From Actinomycetota bacterium (lineage in GTDB: Bacteria > Actinomycetota > Acidimicrobiia > Acidimicrobiales > CADCSY01), in NCBI GenBank assembly GCA_004366205.1, contig SIRW01000085.1, forward strand, positions 1 to 35,456: a DNA stretch of 35,456 nt, in the 5' to 3' direction. Made by a program: the position numbers and the translations under genes. How positions within the stretch are numbered: position 1 is the first letter of the stretch; the number at the start of each line of letters is the position of its first letter. Shown in pieces: positions 27,700 to 35,456 of this stretch. The notes below the pieces were generated by a model. The model had not been told where the DNA came from and did no database searches. It worked only from the letters and a program-made list of their open reading frames with translations.

Positions 27700-30530
27700 C
27701 AGGCGCCACCTCCCCCGGCGCGGGTCTCGAGGCGGACCTCGGTGACGCGGGCGGTGGCGTCGATGAGCGCCGCCGCCGACACGCCGGGCTGGTTGAACGG
27801 CAGCAGCGCCGAGCCCCGCGCCACCCCGGGGTCGGCCTCCACCTCGACGACGACCGAGCCGCGGGCCGAGCGCAGGGTGGCGCCATCGCCCGTGTGGAGC
27901 CCCAGCCGGTCGAGGTCGTAGGGGTTGACCCGGAGGTGCGCGCCCGGCGCCAGCCCGGCAAGGGACGGGGCGTGCTGGACCAGGGTCCCCTGGTCGTACA
28001 GCTTGCGGCCGCTGACGAGGCGGAGCGAGTACGCGTCCACGGGTGGGGCGGGCCCGGCCTCGACCGGCTCGAAGGCCAGCAGGGGCGGCCGGTCGGGTCC
28101 GTGCTCGACCGGTGCGCTGACATCGCCCTCGCCGGCATCCTCGGTGGCGGCCTCGACGGCGGCCTGCTGGGCCGCGGCCTCCAGGGCGGCGGCCTCCTCG
28201 GGCGCTTCCGCCTCCCGTGCGGCGTCGCCGGCCGCTGCGGCCTCGGCGATCTGCTCGGGCATCGTCGCACCCGAGGCTCCCGAGGGCGACCGGGGCACCG
28301 AGGGCACCGTCTCGCCGCCCGGCAGGGTGGTGGCCACGCTCTCGGGCCCCATATGGGTGTCGGCCGCGGTGACCTCGGGAGCCTCGGTCTGCGCGAGGGG
28401 TCGCCGGTCGGCGCCGGCCTCGTGGTGGTCGCTCAGCGGCACCACGACGCCGTCGAGCCCGTCGGCCGCGAGGAGGCGGGCCCGGGCGAGACCGGCATGC
28501 GCGGGTGCCACCGACTCGATCTCGGCCCAGATGCCGTCGAGCGAGTCGAGCCCCAGGTCGGCGCCGAGCCGGTGGGCGAGCTCGACGGCGATCATCCAGT
28601 CGGCGCGGGCCGTGCCCGGTGGGGTGACCTTCTGGTTGAGGACGCTCACGCGACCCTCGATGTTGGTGGTGGTGCCGGATCGCTCGCCGAACGCAGCGGC
28701 GGGCAGCACGACGTGGGCCCGGCGCGACGACTCGGTGAGGAAGCAGTCGACGGCGACGATCCGGGGCACCCGCTCGAGCGCGCCCTGGGCCAGCCGGGCG
28801 TCGGGGAAGTCCCGCAGCGGGTCCGCGCCGAGCAGCACCAGCGTCTCGATGGCGCCCTCCGCCGCGGCGGTGAGGATGCCGGTGGCGTCGAGCCCGCGGG
28901 ACGCGGGCACCGCACCCCAGCGGGCCTCGAACCAGGGCCGGCCGGCGTCCAGGTCGACCCGGCCCGGCAGCACGCCGGGCGCGAGCCCGAGGTCGAGGGC
29001 GCCGTGCACGTTCGCCCGGCGCAGCACCGGCAGGAAGCGCACGCCGGGGAGACGGGCCGCGAGCAGCGACGCCGCCGCCACCACGGCGTCGGGCGCCTCG
29101 GCGAGGGACGGGCGGCCGAGCACCACGGCGACGTCGCCTTCGGCGAGCAGCTCGGCGGCGCGGGCGACGCGCGGGTCGTCACCGGCGCCGTCGAGGGCGG
29201 CCCGCACGGCGGCGGCGGCCTCGCCGGGGCGGTGGCGGAGGGCGACGGTGGCGACCTCGGTGAGGCCGGTGTCGTGGGGCGACACCTCGACGATGCGAAC
29301 CCCCTTCTCGACGGCGGCGTCGCGCAGCCGCAGGTAGAGGACCGGCAGCTCCTCTTTCAGGTCGGGGCCGAGCAGCACCACGGTGCGGGCGGCGCAGACC
29401 TCGTCGATGGTCGCCCGGGGCAGGCCGAGCACCACCTCGGCGGGGAGGCCGTCACCGATCTGGGCGTCCACGTTGTCGGTTCCCACGACGCTCTTGGCCA
29501 GCTTCGCCCAGGCGTAGGCGTCCTCGTTGGTGAGGCGGGCGCCGCCCAGCACGGCCACCGCACCCGGGCCGCCGGCGTCGAGCCCGGCCCGGATCGCCCC
29601 GGCGGCCGCCTCGAGCGCCTCGGCCCAGGTCGCCTCCGCCAGGGTGTCGCCGGCGCGGACGAGCGGGCGGCCGAGCCGGTCGTCGCTGTTCACGCCCTCG
29701 AAGCCGAAGCGGCCCTTGTCGCACAGCCAGCCCCAGTTCACCGGGTCGACGTCGACGCCGAGGTGCCGGACGAGGCGGTTCGTGGAGGACTGCACGGCGA
29801 TGCGACAGCCGACCGAGCAGAACGTGCAGGTCGACTCGACCTGCTCGAGGTCCCACGGCCGGGCCCGGAACCGGTAGGGGACGGCCGTGAGCGCCCCCAC
29901 GGGGCACAGCTGCACGGTGTTGCCGCTGAAGTACGAGGCGAAGGGCTGGTCGGGGAAGGTGTTGACCTGCGTGTGGTCGCCCCGGTCGACGAACGTGATG
30001 AGCGGGTCGCCCGCGACCTCGTCGGCGAACCGGGTGCAGCGGTCGCACAGGATGCAGCGCTCCCGGTCCAGGTAGACGAGGTCGCTGATCGGGATGGGCT
30101 TTTCGAAGTGCCGCTTCTGCTCGACCATGCGGCTCTCACCCGGACCGAAGGCCAGCGTCTGGTCCTGGAGGGGGCACTCGCCGCCCTTGTCGCACACGGG
30201 GCAGTCGAGCGGGTGGTTCAGCAGCAGGAACTCGAGCACCCCGTCCTGGGCCTTCCTGGTGGCCTCGGACTCGGTGTCGACCGTCATGCCGGGCGCCACC
30301 GGGATCATGCACGAGGGCTGGAGGGCCGGACCCCGCCCCGTGTCGACCTCCACCAGGCACATGCGGCACATGCCCACGGGCCGCATGCGCGGGTGGTAGC
30401 AGAACCGGGGGATGTAGACGCCGTGGCGCTCGGCGGCGTCGATGAGCAGCTCACCGGGCTTCGCCTCGATCGCCGTGCCGTTGATCGTGACGGGCACCGC
30501 CTCGGGCTCGGTGCGGGTGGTGTCGGTCAC
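27699..30530 (-). CDS. nuoG: NuoG, iron-sulfur subunit of the NADH module (nuo2)
   Basis: This 943-residue subunit conducts electrons from NuoF towards NuoI. Ligand sets visible: [2Fe-2S] N1b C44, C55, C58, C74; N5 H106, C110, C113, C119; N4 C159, C162, C165, C209; and the off-path N7 C235, C238, C242, C270. A molybdopterin-oxidoreductase-like domain follows, then an Ala/Glu/Pro-rich insert of about 110 residues (roughly 715-830), and the C-terminal beta domain starting YSLRLVSGRKLYDQG. The insert looks like a flexible linker. GTG 30530 overlaps the nuoF stop. Confidence 0.95.
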   Translation of the reverse strand: MTDTTRTEPEAVPVTINGTAIEAKPGELLIDAAERHGVYIPRFCYHPRMRPVGMCRMCLVEVDTGRGPALQPSCMIPVAPGMTVDTESEATRKAQDGVLEFLLLNHPLDCPVCDKGGECPLQDQTLAFGPGESRMVEQKRHFEKPIPISDLVYLDRERCILCDRCTRFADEVAGDPLITFVDRGDHTQVNTFPDQPFASYFSGNTVQLCPVGALTAVPYRFRARPWDLEQVESTCTFCSVGCRIAVQSSTNRLVRHLGVDVDPVNWGWLCDKGRFGFEGVNSDDRLGRPLVRAGDTLAEATWAEALEAAAGAIRAGLDAGGPGAVAVLGGARLTNEDAYAWAKLAKSVVGTDNVDAQIGDGLPAEVVLGLPRATIDEVCAARTVVLLGPDLKEELPVLYLRLRDAAVEKGVRIVEVSPHDTGLTEVATVALRHRPGEAAAAVRAALDGAGDDPRVARAAELLAEGDVAVVLGRPSLAEAPDAVVAAASLLAARLPGVRFLPVLRRANVHGALDLGLAPGVLPGRVDLDAGRPWFEARWGAVPASRGLDATGILTAAAEGAIETLVLLGADPLRDFPDARLAQGALERVPRIVAVDCFLTESSRRAHVVLPAAAFGERSGTTTNIEGRVSVLNQKVTPPGTARADWMIAVELAHRLGADLGLDSLDGIWAEIESVAPAHAGLARARLLAADGLDGVVVPLSDHHEAGADRRPLAQTEAPEVTAADTHMGPESVATTLPGGETVPSVPRSPSGASGATMPEQIAEAAAAGDAAREAEAPEEAAALEAAAQQAAVEAATEDAGEGDVSAPVEHGPDRPPLLAFEPVEAGPAPPVDAYSLRLVSGRKLYDQGTLVQHAPSLAGLAPGAHLRVNPYDLDRLGLHTGDGATLRSARGSVVVEVEADPGVARGSALLPFNQPGVSAAALIDATARVTEVRLETRAGGGGA

Positions 30531-31912
30531 GAGGCGGCACCCCCCACGGGGGCCGGCCCGGCGATCGTCACCGGCGTGCCCGCCCGCTCGATGTAGGCCT
30601 CGAACTCGTCCCGGAACCGGTGGATGGCCGACACGAGCGGGGCGCCGACCGACGGGCCGAGCGGGCAGATCGTGGTCTGGCGTGGCGGGAACGGCACCGG
30701 CTCGGCGCCCAGCGACCCGGTCCCGGCCCGGGGGTAGGGGCCGGGGCTGATGTTGTCGACCACGTCGAGGATCAGGTCGATGTCGGTGGGCCGGCCCGAT
30801 CCGGCGAGGACGCGCCGGACGATCTTCTCGAGCCACCCGGTGCCTTCGCGGCAGGGCGTGCACTTGCCGCACGACTCGTGGGAGAAGAACCGCACCAGGC
30901 TGAACGCGGCCCGTACGGCGTCGGTGGTCTCGTCCATGACGACGATGGCGCCCGAGCCGAGCATCGAGCCGGCGGGACCCACCGCGGTCTGGTCGAGGGG
31001 CAGGTCGAGGTGCTCCTCGAAGAACCACGGGGCCGAGGCCCCACCGGGGATGAACGCCTTGAGGGCGTTGTCGTCGCGGATCCCGCCGGCGTAGACGGGC
31101 GCGTAGATGATGTCGCGGAAGGTCGTGACGCCCAGCTCGACCTCGTAGACACCCGGGCGCTTCACGTGGCCCGACACGGCGAACATGCGGGTGCCCGACG
31201 CGCGCTCGGTGCCGAGGGCGTCGAAGGCGGCCCCGCCGTTGCGGAGGATCCAGGGCAGGTTCGAGATCGTCTCGACGTTGTTCACGACGGTGGGCTGCAG
31301 GTAGAGCCCCTTGGCGGCGGGGAAGAACGGTGGCTTCAGCCGCGGGAAGCCCCGGCGCCCCTCGAGGCTCTCGATCAGGGCTGTCTCCTCCCCGACGATG
31401 TAGGCCCCCGCGCCCCAGTGCAGCAGCACGTCGACCGAGAACCCGCTGCCGTCGATGTCGCGCCCGACCCAGCCGGCCTCGTAGGCCTCGTTGAGGGCCG
31501 CGACGAGCCGCTCCTGGGCGAGGGCCATCTCGCCCCGGACGTAGATGAACGCCTGGGCGACGCCGATGGCGTAGGAGGCGATGAGCACGCCCTCGATCAG
31601 CTGGTGGGGGTCGCGCTCCATGAGCAGCCGGTCCTTGTAGGTGCCCGGCTCGCTCTCGTCGCCGTTGATCACGAGGTACCGGGGGAACACGCCCGGCGGG
31701 CAGAACCCCCACTTGACCCCCGCGGGGAAGCCGGCGCCGCCCCGTCCGAGCAGGTTGGCGGCCTTGACCTCGTCGGTGACCTCCTCGGGGGTCTTCGCCA
31801 GCGCGGCGCGCAGGCCCTCGTAGCCCCCGGTCGCGAGGTACCGCGACAGGGTGTGGCTGTCGTCGTACTCGAACCGGGCCGTGACGATGCGGGGTGCGTC
31901 GGTGACCGCCAT
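30527..31912 (-). CDS. nuoF: NuoF, NADH- and FMN-binding subunit (nuo2)
   Basis: This 461-residue subunit oxidises NADH with FMN. FMN/NADH motifs: GRGGAGFPAGVKWGF (57-70) and NGDESEPGTYKDR (83-95). Cluster N3 ligands are C348, C351, C354 (SCGKCTPCREG) and C416 (TTICPLGPS). The gap between the third and fourth cysteines is 61 residues rather than about 40, because of a Pro/Gly-rich insert (about 390-411). ATG 31912 overlaps the nuoE stop. Confidence 0.96.
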   Translation of the reverse strand: MAVTDAPRIVTARFEYDDSHTLSRYLATGGYEGLRAALAKTPEEVTDEVKAANLLGRGGAGFPAGVKWGFCPPGVFPRYLVINGDESEPGTYKDRLLMERDPHQLIEGVLIASYAIGVAQAFIYVRGEMALAQERLVAALNEAYEAGWVGRDIDGSGFSVDVLLHWGAGAYIVGEETALIESLEGRRGFPRLKPPFFPAAKGLYLQPTVVNNVETISNLPWILRNGGAAFDALGTERASGTRMFAVSGHVKRPGVYEVELGVTTFRDIIYAPVYAGGIRDDNALKAFIPGGASAPWFFEEHLDLPLDQTAVGPAGSMLGSGAIVVMDETTDAVRAAFSLVRFFSHESCGKCTPCREGTGWLEKIVRRVLAGSGRPTDIDLILDVVDNISPGPYPRAGTGSLGAEPVPFPPRQTTICPLGPSVGAPLVSAIHRFRDEFEAYIERAGTPVTIAGPAPVGGAAS

Positions 31913-32517
31913 CAGCCGTCACCCCCCAGCGAGGTGCGGTCGGGCGGCAGCCCCTCGGCCCCGCGACCGGCCCAGCGGCCGGCGGGAACCTGCTGGCGCA
32001 CGCGGGTGAGGGTGCCGTGCGGCGGGACCTCGTCGTCGCGCCGGCCGGCGGCCAGGTCGTCGAGGAGGGCGTCGACGGCGTCCGGGGTCACCTTGTGGAA
32101 GTAGCGGTAGTTCACCTGAAGGCAGGGCGCCTCGGTGCAGGCGGCGATGCACTCGACGTGGTTGACGGTGAACCGGCCGTCGGGTGTGGTGCCGCCGCTG
32201 CGGACCCCCAACCGCTCCTCGACGTGGTGCAGCAGCTCGTCGCCCCCCAGGAGGTGGCAGCTGATGCTGGTGCACACGTTGACGACGTAGCGCCCGACGG
32301 GCTCGCGCTTGAACATCTCGTAGAAACTGCAGGTGCCCAGCACCTCGGCCGCCGTGAGGCCGAGGAGCTCGCCGATGTGCCCCATGGCCTCGGGGCTCAC
32401 CCAACCGTCCTGCTCCTGGGCGAGGTGCAGCAGCGGGATCAGCGCGGACCGCGGCCGCGGGTAGCGCCCGATGATCTCCTGGGCGCGGGCGACGTTGTCG
32501 GGCGTGAGCCGGGCCAT
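31912..32517 (-). CDS. nuoE: NuoE, [2Fe-2S] subunit of the NADH module (nuo2)
   Basis: This 201-residue thioredoxin-like subunit binds cluster N1a through C82, C87 (CTSISC) and C123, C127 (CIAAC). The N-terminal helices (IIGRYPRPRSALIPLLHLAQ) match the family. About 35 extra residues at the C-terminus are polar and Arg/Gly-rich. Its ATG overlaps the nuoD stop (TGATG). No second nuoE occurs in the window. Confidence 0.95.
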   Translation of the reverse strand: MARLTPDNVARAQEIIGRYPRPRSALIPLLHLAQEQDGWVSPEAMGHIGELLGLTAAEVLGTCSFYEMFKREPVGRYVVNVCTSISCHLLGGDELLHHVEERLGVRSGGTTPDGRFTVNHVECIAACTEAPCLQVNYRYFHKVTPDAVDALLDDLAAGRRDDEVPPHGTLTRVRQQVPAGRWAGRGAEGLPPDRTSLGGDG

Positions 32518-33905
32518 CAGCGGTCGACCTCCCCCATGATCGGGTCGACCGAGGAGATGATGGCGACGGCGTCGGCGACGAGGCCACCGCGCAGCATGTG
32601 GGGGAGCGTCTGGAGGTTCACGAACGAGGGACCGCGGATGTGGAGCCGGTAGGGACGGGCCGAGCCGTCGGACACGAGATAGCAGCCCAGCTCGCCGCGC
32701 GGCGACTCGACGGCGACGTAGACCTCGCCCTCGGGCACCCGGAAGCCCTCGGTGAAGATCTTGAAGTGGTGGATCAGGGCCTCCATCGACTGGTCGATGC
32801 GGCCCCGGGGGGGTGGGGTGACCTTCTTGTCCTGCACCCGGTAGTCGCCGGGCGGGATGCGGTCGAGCACCTGACGGACGATCTTCATCGACTCGCGGAT
32901 CTCGTTGAGCCGGATGGCGTACCGGTCGAACGTGTCGCCGTAGGTGCCCACCACCACGTCGAACTCGAGCTCGTCGTAGGTGAGGTAGGGCATCGAGCGC
33001 CGCAGGTCCCAGGGCACGCCGGTGGAGCGCAGGATTGGCCCGGTGGCGCCGAGCGCCATGGCCTCCTCGGCGGTGATGACGCCCACCCCCTGGGTGCGCT
33101 CGCGCCAGATGGGCTGGCCCGTCATCAGGATGTCGTAGTCCTCGAGGGCGGGGGGCAGGGCGTCGAGGATGCGCAGGACGTCGTCGCGCCACCCCGGCGG
33201 GAGGTCGGCGGCCACCCCGCCAGGGCGGATGAAGTTGTGGTTCATCCGCAGGCCGGTGACCTTCTCGTAGAAGTCGAGCAGCAGCTCGCGCTCGCGCCAG
33301 CCGTACAGCATCATCGACACCGCCCCCAGGTCCATGCCGTTGGTGGCGAGGAACAGGAAGTGCGACGACATGCGGTTCAGCTCGGAGAGCAGCACGCGGA
33401 TCCACGTGGCCCGCGGCGGGATCTCGACTTCGAGCAGCGCCTCGGTGGCGAGCGAGAAGACCAGCTCGTTGAAGAACGGCGAGGCGTAGTCCATGCGCGT
33501 CACGTTGGTGGCGCCCTGCAGGTAGGTGAGCTCCTCGGCCGTCTTCTCCATGCCGGTGTGCAGGTAGCCGATGACCGGCTTCGACCGCAGGACCATCTCG
33601 CCCTGGAGCTCGAGCATCAGCCGCAGCACGCCGTGGGTGCTGGGGTGCTGGGGCCCCATGTTGATGATCATCGTCTCGTCGGCGCTGACCTGCTCGGCCA
33701 TGGCGGCGACGTCGGCCTCCGACAGGCGCAGCACCGCTCCGGCCTCGCGCAGGAACGACAGGGGCGACACCTCGCCGCGGGCGGCGAGCTCCTGGCCGCC
33801 CTCCGACGTGACGGCCCACCCGCGGCGGCGGCCGCCGTCGCCGGTGCCGGCGGAGGCCCGGGCACCGCCCGTGGTCGGTTCGTCGTCGTGGTTCGTCGAG
33901 GTCAT
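32517..33905 (-). CDS. nuoD: NuoD, 49-kDa-type quinone-site subunit (nuo2)
   Basis: This 462-residue subunit has the quinone histidines H87 and H91 (GPQHPSTHG), the N2-proximal R137 and the quinone-contacting Y140 in TRMDY, all canonical. It carries HTGMEK as in Thermus and mycobacterial NuoD. The N-terminus is about 50 residues longer than in Thermus and is polar and Gly/Arg-rich. ATG 33905 lies 19 bases after the nuoC stop, one of only two nuo2 gaps. It is clearly divergent from the nuo1 NuoD. Confidence 0.95.
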   Translation of the reverse strand: MTSTNHDDEPTTGGARASAGTGDGGRRRGWAVTSEGGQELAARGEVSPLSFLREAGAVLRLSEADVAAMAEQVSADETMIINMGPQHPSTHGVLRLMLELQGEMVLRSKPVIGYLHTGMEKTAEELTYLQGATNVTRMDYASPFFNELVFSLATEALLEVEIPPRATWIRVLLSELNRMSSHFLFLATNGMDLGAVSMMLYGWRERELLLDFYEKVTGLRMNHNFIRPGGVAADLPPGWRDDVLRILDALPPALEDYDILMTGQPIWRERTQGVGVITAEEAMALGATGPILRSTGVPWDLRRSMPYLTYDELEFDVVVGTYGDTFDRYAIRLNEIRESMKIVRQVLDRIPPGDYRVQDKKVTPPPRGRIDQSMEALIHHFKIFTEGFRVPEGEVYVAVESPRGELGCYLVSDGSARPYRLHIRGPSFVNLQTLPHMLRGGLVADAVAIISSVDPIMGEVDR

Positions 33906-33924
33906 CGGTGGTCCGGTGGGCTGG

Positions 33925-34458
33925 TCAGCGGGGGCCCGGCGCGCCCTTGAACTGCACCGGGATGCGCCCCACGGGGTAGTCCTTGCGGAGCGGGTGACCC
34001 TCCCAGTCCTCGGGCATGAGGATGCGGGTGAGGTCGGGGTGGCCGTCGAAGCGGATGCCGAACATGTCGTACACCTCGCGCTCCATGGCCTCGGTGCCGG
34101 GGTGGATCTCGAACAGCGAGGGCACCACCGGGTCGTCGCCCGGCACCTGGACCCGGATGCGGAGGCGGTCGCGCCGCTCGAAGGCGATGAGCGTCACGAC
34201 CACCTCGAAGCGCTCGGGTGCCACGCCCGCCGGCAGGCCCGAGCGCCCCGGATGGGTGAGGTAGTCGACGGCGGTGACGTCGAGGCAGACGTCGTAGCCG
34301 TCGGCTCGCAGCGCGGCGACGAGCGCTGCGTAGCCGTCGCGGCCGACGTGCAGGACCCGCTGGCCGTGGCGCTCGGTGACGATCGCCCCGTGCAGCAGCT
34401 CGGGGCCGTCGCCGGCGGCGGGCGCGGCCTCCTCGGTGGCCCCGGTGTCGTCGGTCAC
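33925..34458 (-). CDS. nuoC: NuoC, 30-kDa-type subunit (nuo2)
   Basis: This 177-residue subunit has the family signature [17 protein letters not shown] and [17 protein letters not shown]. It is compact, without the inserts seen in the nuo1 NuoC, apart from a short acidic N-terminal tail. GTG 34458 overlaps the nuoB stop as GTGA. Confidence 0.94.
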   Translation of the reverse strand: MTDDTGATEEAAPAAGDGPELLHGAIVTERHGQRVLHVGRDGYAALVAALRADGYDVCLDVTAVDYLTHPGRSGLPAGVAPERFEVVVTLIAFERRDRLRIRVQVPGDDPVVPSLFEIHPGTEAMEREVYDMFGIRFDGHPDLTRILMPEDWEGHPLRKDYPVGRIPVQFKGAPGPR

Positions 34459-35021
34459 GCCCGGTCTCCGGGTGCAGTGACGCTGACGGCGCCCGCGTGC
34501 TCGACGTGCAGGGCGGCGCCCGCGCCCGTGGACTGGCGGCGCCGGGTGATCTCGCCGGTGCGGATCAGCTCGTGGAGCGTGAGGATCGAGTGCATCAGGG
34601 TCTGCGGGCCGGGCGGGCAGCCGGGGGCGTACACGTCGACGGGCACGATCTGGTCGACGCCCTGGACGATGGCGTAGTTGTTGAACATCCCACCGCTCGA
34701 GGCGCACACGCCCATCGAGATGACCCACTTGGGCTCCATCATCTGGTCGTAGACCTGGCGGAGCACCGGTGCCATCTTCTGCGAGACGCGCCCGGCGACG
34801 ATCATGAGGTCGGCCTGGCGGGGTGAGGCGCGGAACACCTCCATGCCGAACCGGGCCAGGTCGTACTTGCCGGCCCCGGTCGCCATCATCTCGATGGCGC
34901 AGCACGCCAGCCCGAACGTGGCGGGCCACACGCTGTTGCGGCGGGCCCACTTGACGAGGTTCTCGAGGTTGCCGGTGAGGAAGTTGTGCTGGAGGCCGCC
35001 GAGGCCCTCACCCGCCTGCAT
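34455..35021 (-). CDS. nuoB: NuoB, cluster N2 subunit (nuo2)
   Basis: This 188-residue subunit binds N2 through C40, C41 (LACCAIE), C106 ([14 protein letters not shown]) and C135 (PGCPPGPQ). The GVCASSGG form equals that of Thermus Nqo6. The C-terminal 30 residues are a polar tail. Its ATG shares one base with the nuoA TGA. Confidence 0.95.
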   Translation of the reverse strand: MQAGEGLGGLQHNFLTGNLENLVKWARRNSVWPATFGLACCAIEMMATGAGKYDLARFGMEVFRASPRQADLMIVAGRVSQKMAPVLRQVYDQMMEPKWVISMGVCASSGGMFNNYAIVQGVDQIVPVDVYAPGCPPGPQTLMHSILTLHELIRTGEITRRRQSTGAGAALHVEHAGAVSVTAPGDRA

Positions 35022-35456
35022 CAGGTCCTGACCTCCTGACCGGTGGGGGCGTCCGGGGCGACCTCGGCGGCGACGGGGACGGGGCGGCCCTCGAGCCCGA
35101 CGCGCCGGACGGTGGTCTCGGTGGTGCGCCCGGGCGCGAGGGCGGGATCGAGCCGGCGCAGCCGCTTGGCGGGGCCCCACTCGAGCCCGCCCTTGCCGAC
35201 CTCGTAGAGGAACGAGAAGAAGAAGATGGCGAGGAAGATCAGCATGGCCACGAGACCGAACGTCCCCAACCGCTGGCTCACGACCGCCCAGGGGTAGAGG
35301 AAGATGATCTCGATGTCGAACATGATGAACAGCATCGCCACCAGGTAGAACTTCACCGGGAAGCGCTCGGGGGGCTCCCGGCTGGGGACGATGCCGCACT
35401 CGTAGGGGGCGAGCTTGGCGGCGGACGGTCGCTGGGGCGCGAGCAGGCGGGACGCG
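35021..35456 (-). CDS. nuoA: NuoA, small complex I membrane subunit (nuo2), 5' end outside window
   Basis: 144 residues are visible before the right edge. The frame is open to the edge and contains [19 protein letters not shown], the conserved first loop with its YECG, then [22 protein letters not shown] with the membrane acid pair, so the gene extends beyond the window and the start is not visible. The C-terminal tail of about 50 residues is unusually long and polar. It is probably the first gene of nuo2, but its promoter lies outside. Confidence 0.93.
   Translation of the reverse strand, partial: ASRLLAPQRPSAAKLAPYECGIVPSREPPERFPVKFYLVAMLFIMFDIEIIFLYPWAVVSQRLGTFGLVAMLIFLAIFFFSFLYEVGKGGLEWGPAKRLRRLDPALAPGRTTETTVRRVGLEGRPVPVAAEVAPDAPTGQEVRT

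Overview
The window is high-GC DNA with C-ending codons, frequent GTG and TTG starts, TAnnnT-type -10 boxes and apparent leaderless genes. Together these suggest an actinobacterium. The secreted peptidase with a Thr/Pro-rich linker and the gene mix would fit the class Acidimicrobiia (Ilumatobacter/Iamia-like), but that placement is inference. Nearly all of the window is coding, and no gene-free stretch exceeds 300 bases.

Left part (1-5200). The 5' end of tuf (EF-Tu) lies at the left edge behind tRNA-Met(CAU) and tRNA-Thr(GGU). tRNA-Tyr(GUA) lies further upstream, separated from them by a GNAT acetyltransferase on the opposite strand. Next come yajQ and a GGDEF diguanylate cyclase on the + strand. 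On the - strand are a secreted M23 peptidase, an HtpX membrane protease and a HAD phosphatase that resembles the phosphatase domain of polynucleotide kinase.

Middle (5200-18513, - strand). One long unit reads nuoA-B-C-D-H-I-J-K-L-M-N, then a MidA/NDUFAF7-family methyltransferase whose start overlaps the nuoN stop, then acetyl-CoA synthetase and the HAD gene. This operon (called nuo1 here) has no nuoE, nuoF or nuoG, so it encodes an 11-subunit complex I without the NADH-oxidising module. Several of its subunits carry features that recall cyanobacterial/plastid NDH rather than NADH-type complex I.

Spacer (18514-19897). A + strand gene for an AbiEi/DUF559-type protein sits between the two respiratory operons. 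It has two copies of a 45-47 nt imperfect palindrome on each side, all four in the same orientation.

Right part (19898-35456, - strand). A second, complete-type operon (called nuo2 here) reads nuoA(partial)-B-C-D-E-F-G-H-I-J-K-L-M-N and has all the cluster ligands for an NADH:quinone oxidoreductase. Most of its junctions overlap as GTGA or TGATG.

How the genes fit together. Both complexes keep the Glu/Lys pairs of the three antiporter-like subunits, so both should translocate protons. nuo2 should feed NADH electrons to quinone. nuo1 lacks an NADH entry site and has a basic loop in NuoI, so it may take electrons from ferredoxin or another carrier, or borrow NuoEFG from nuo2. The adjacent MidA-family enzyme could methylate the arginine of NuoD next to cluster N2, as NDUFAF7 does for mitochondrial NDUFS2.
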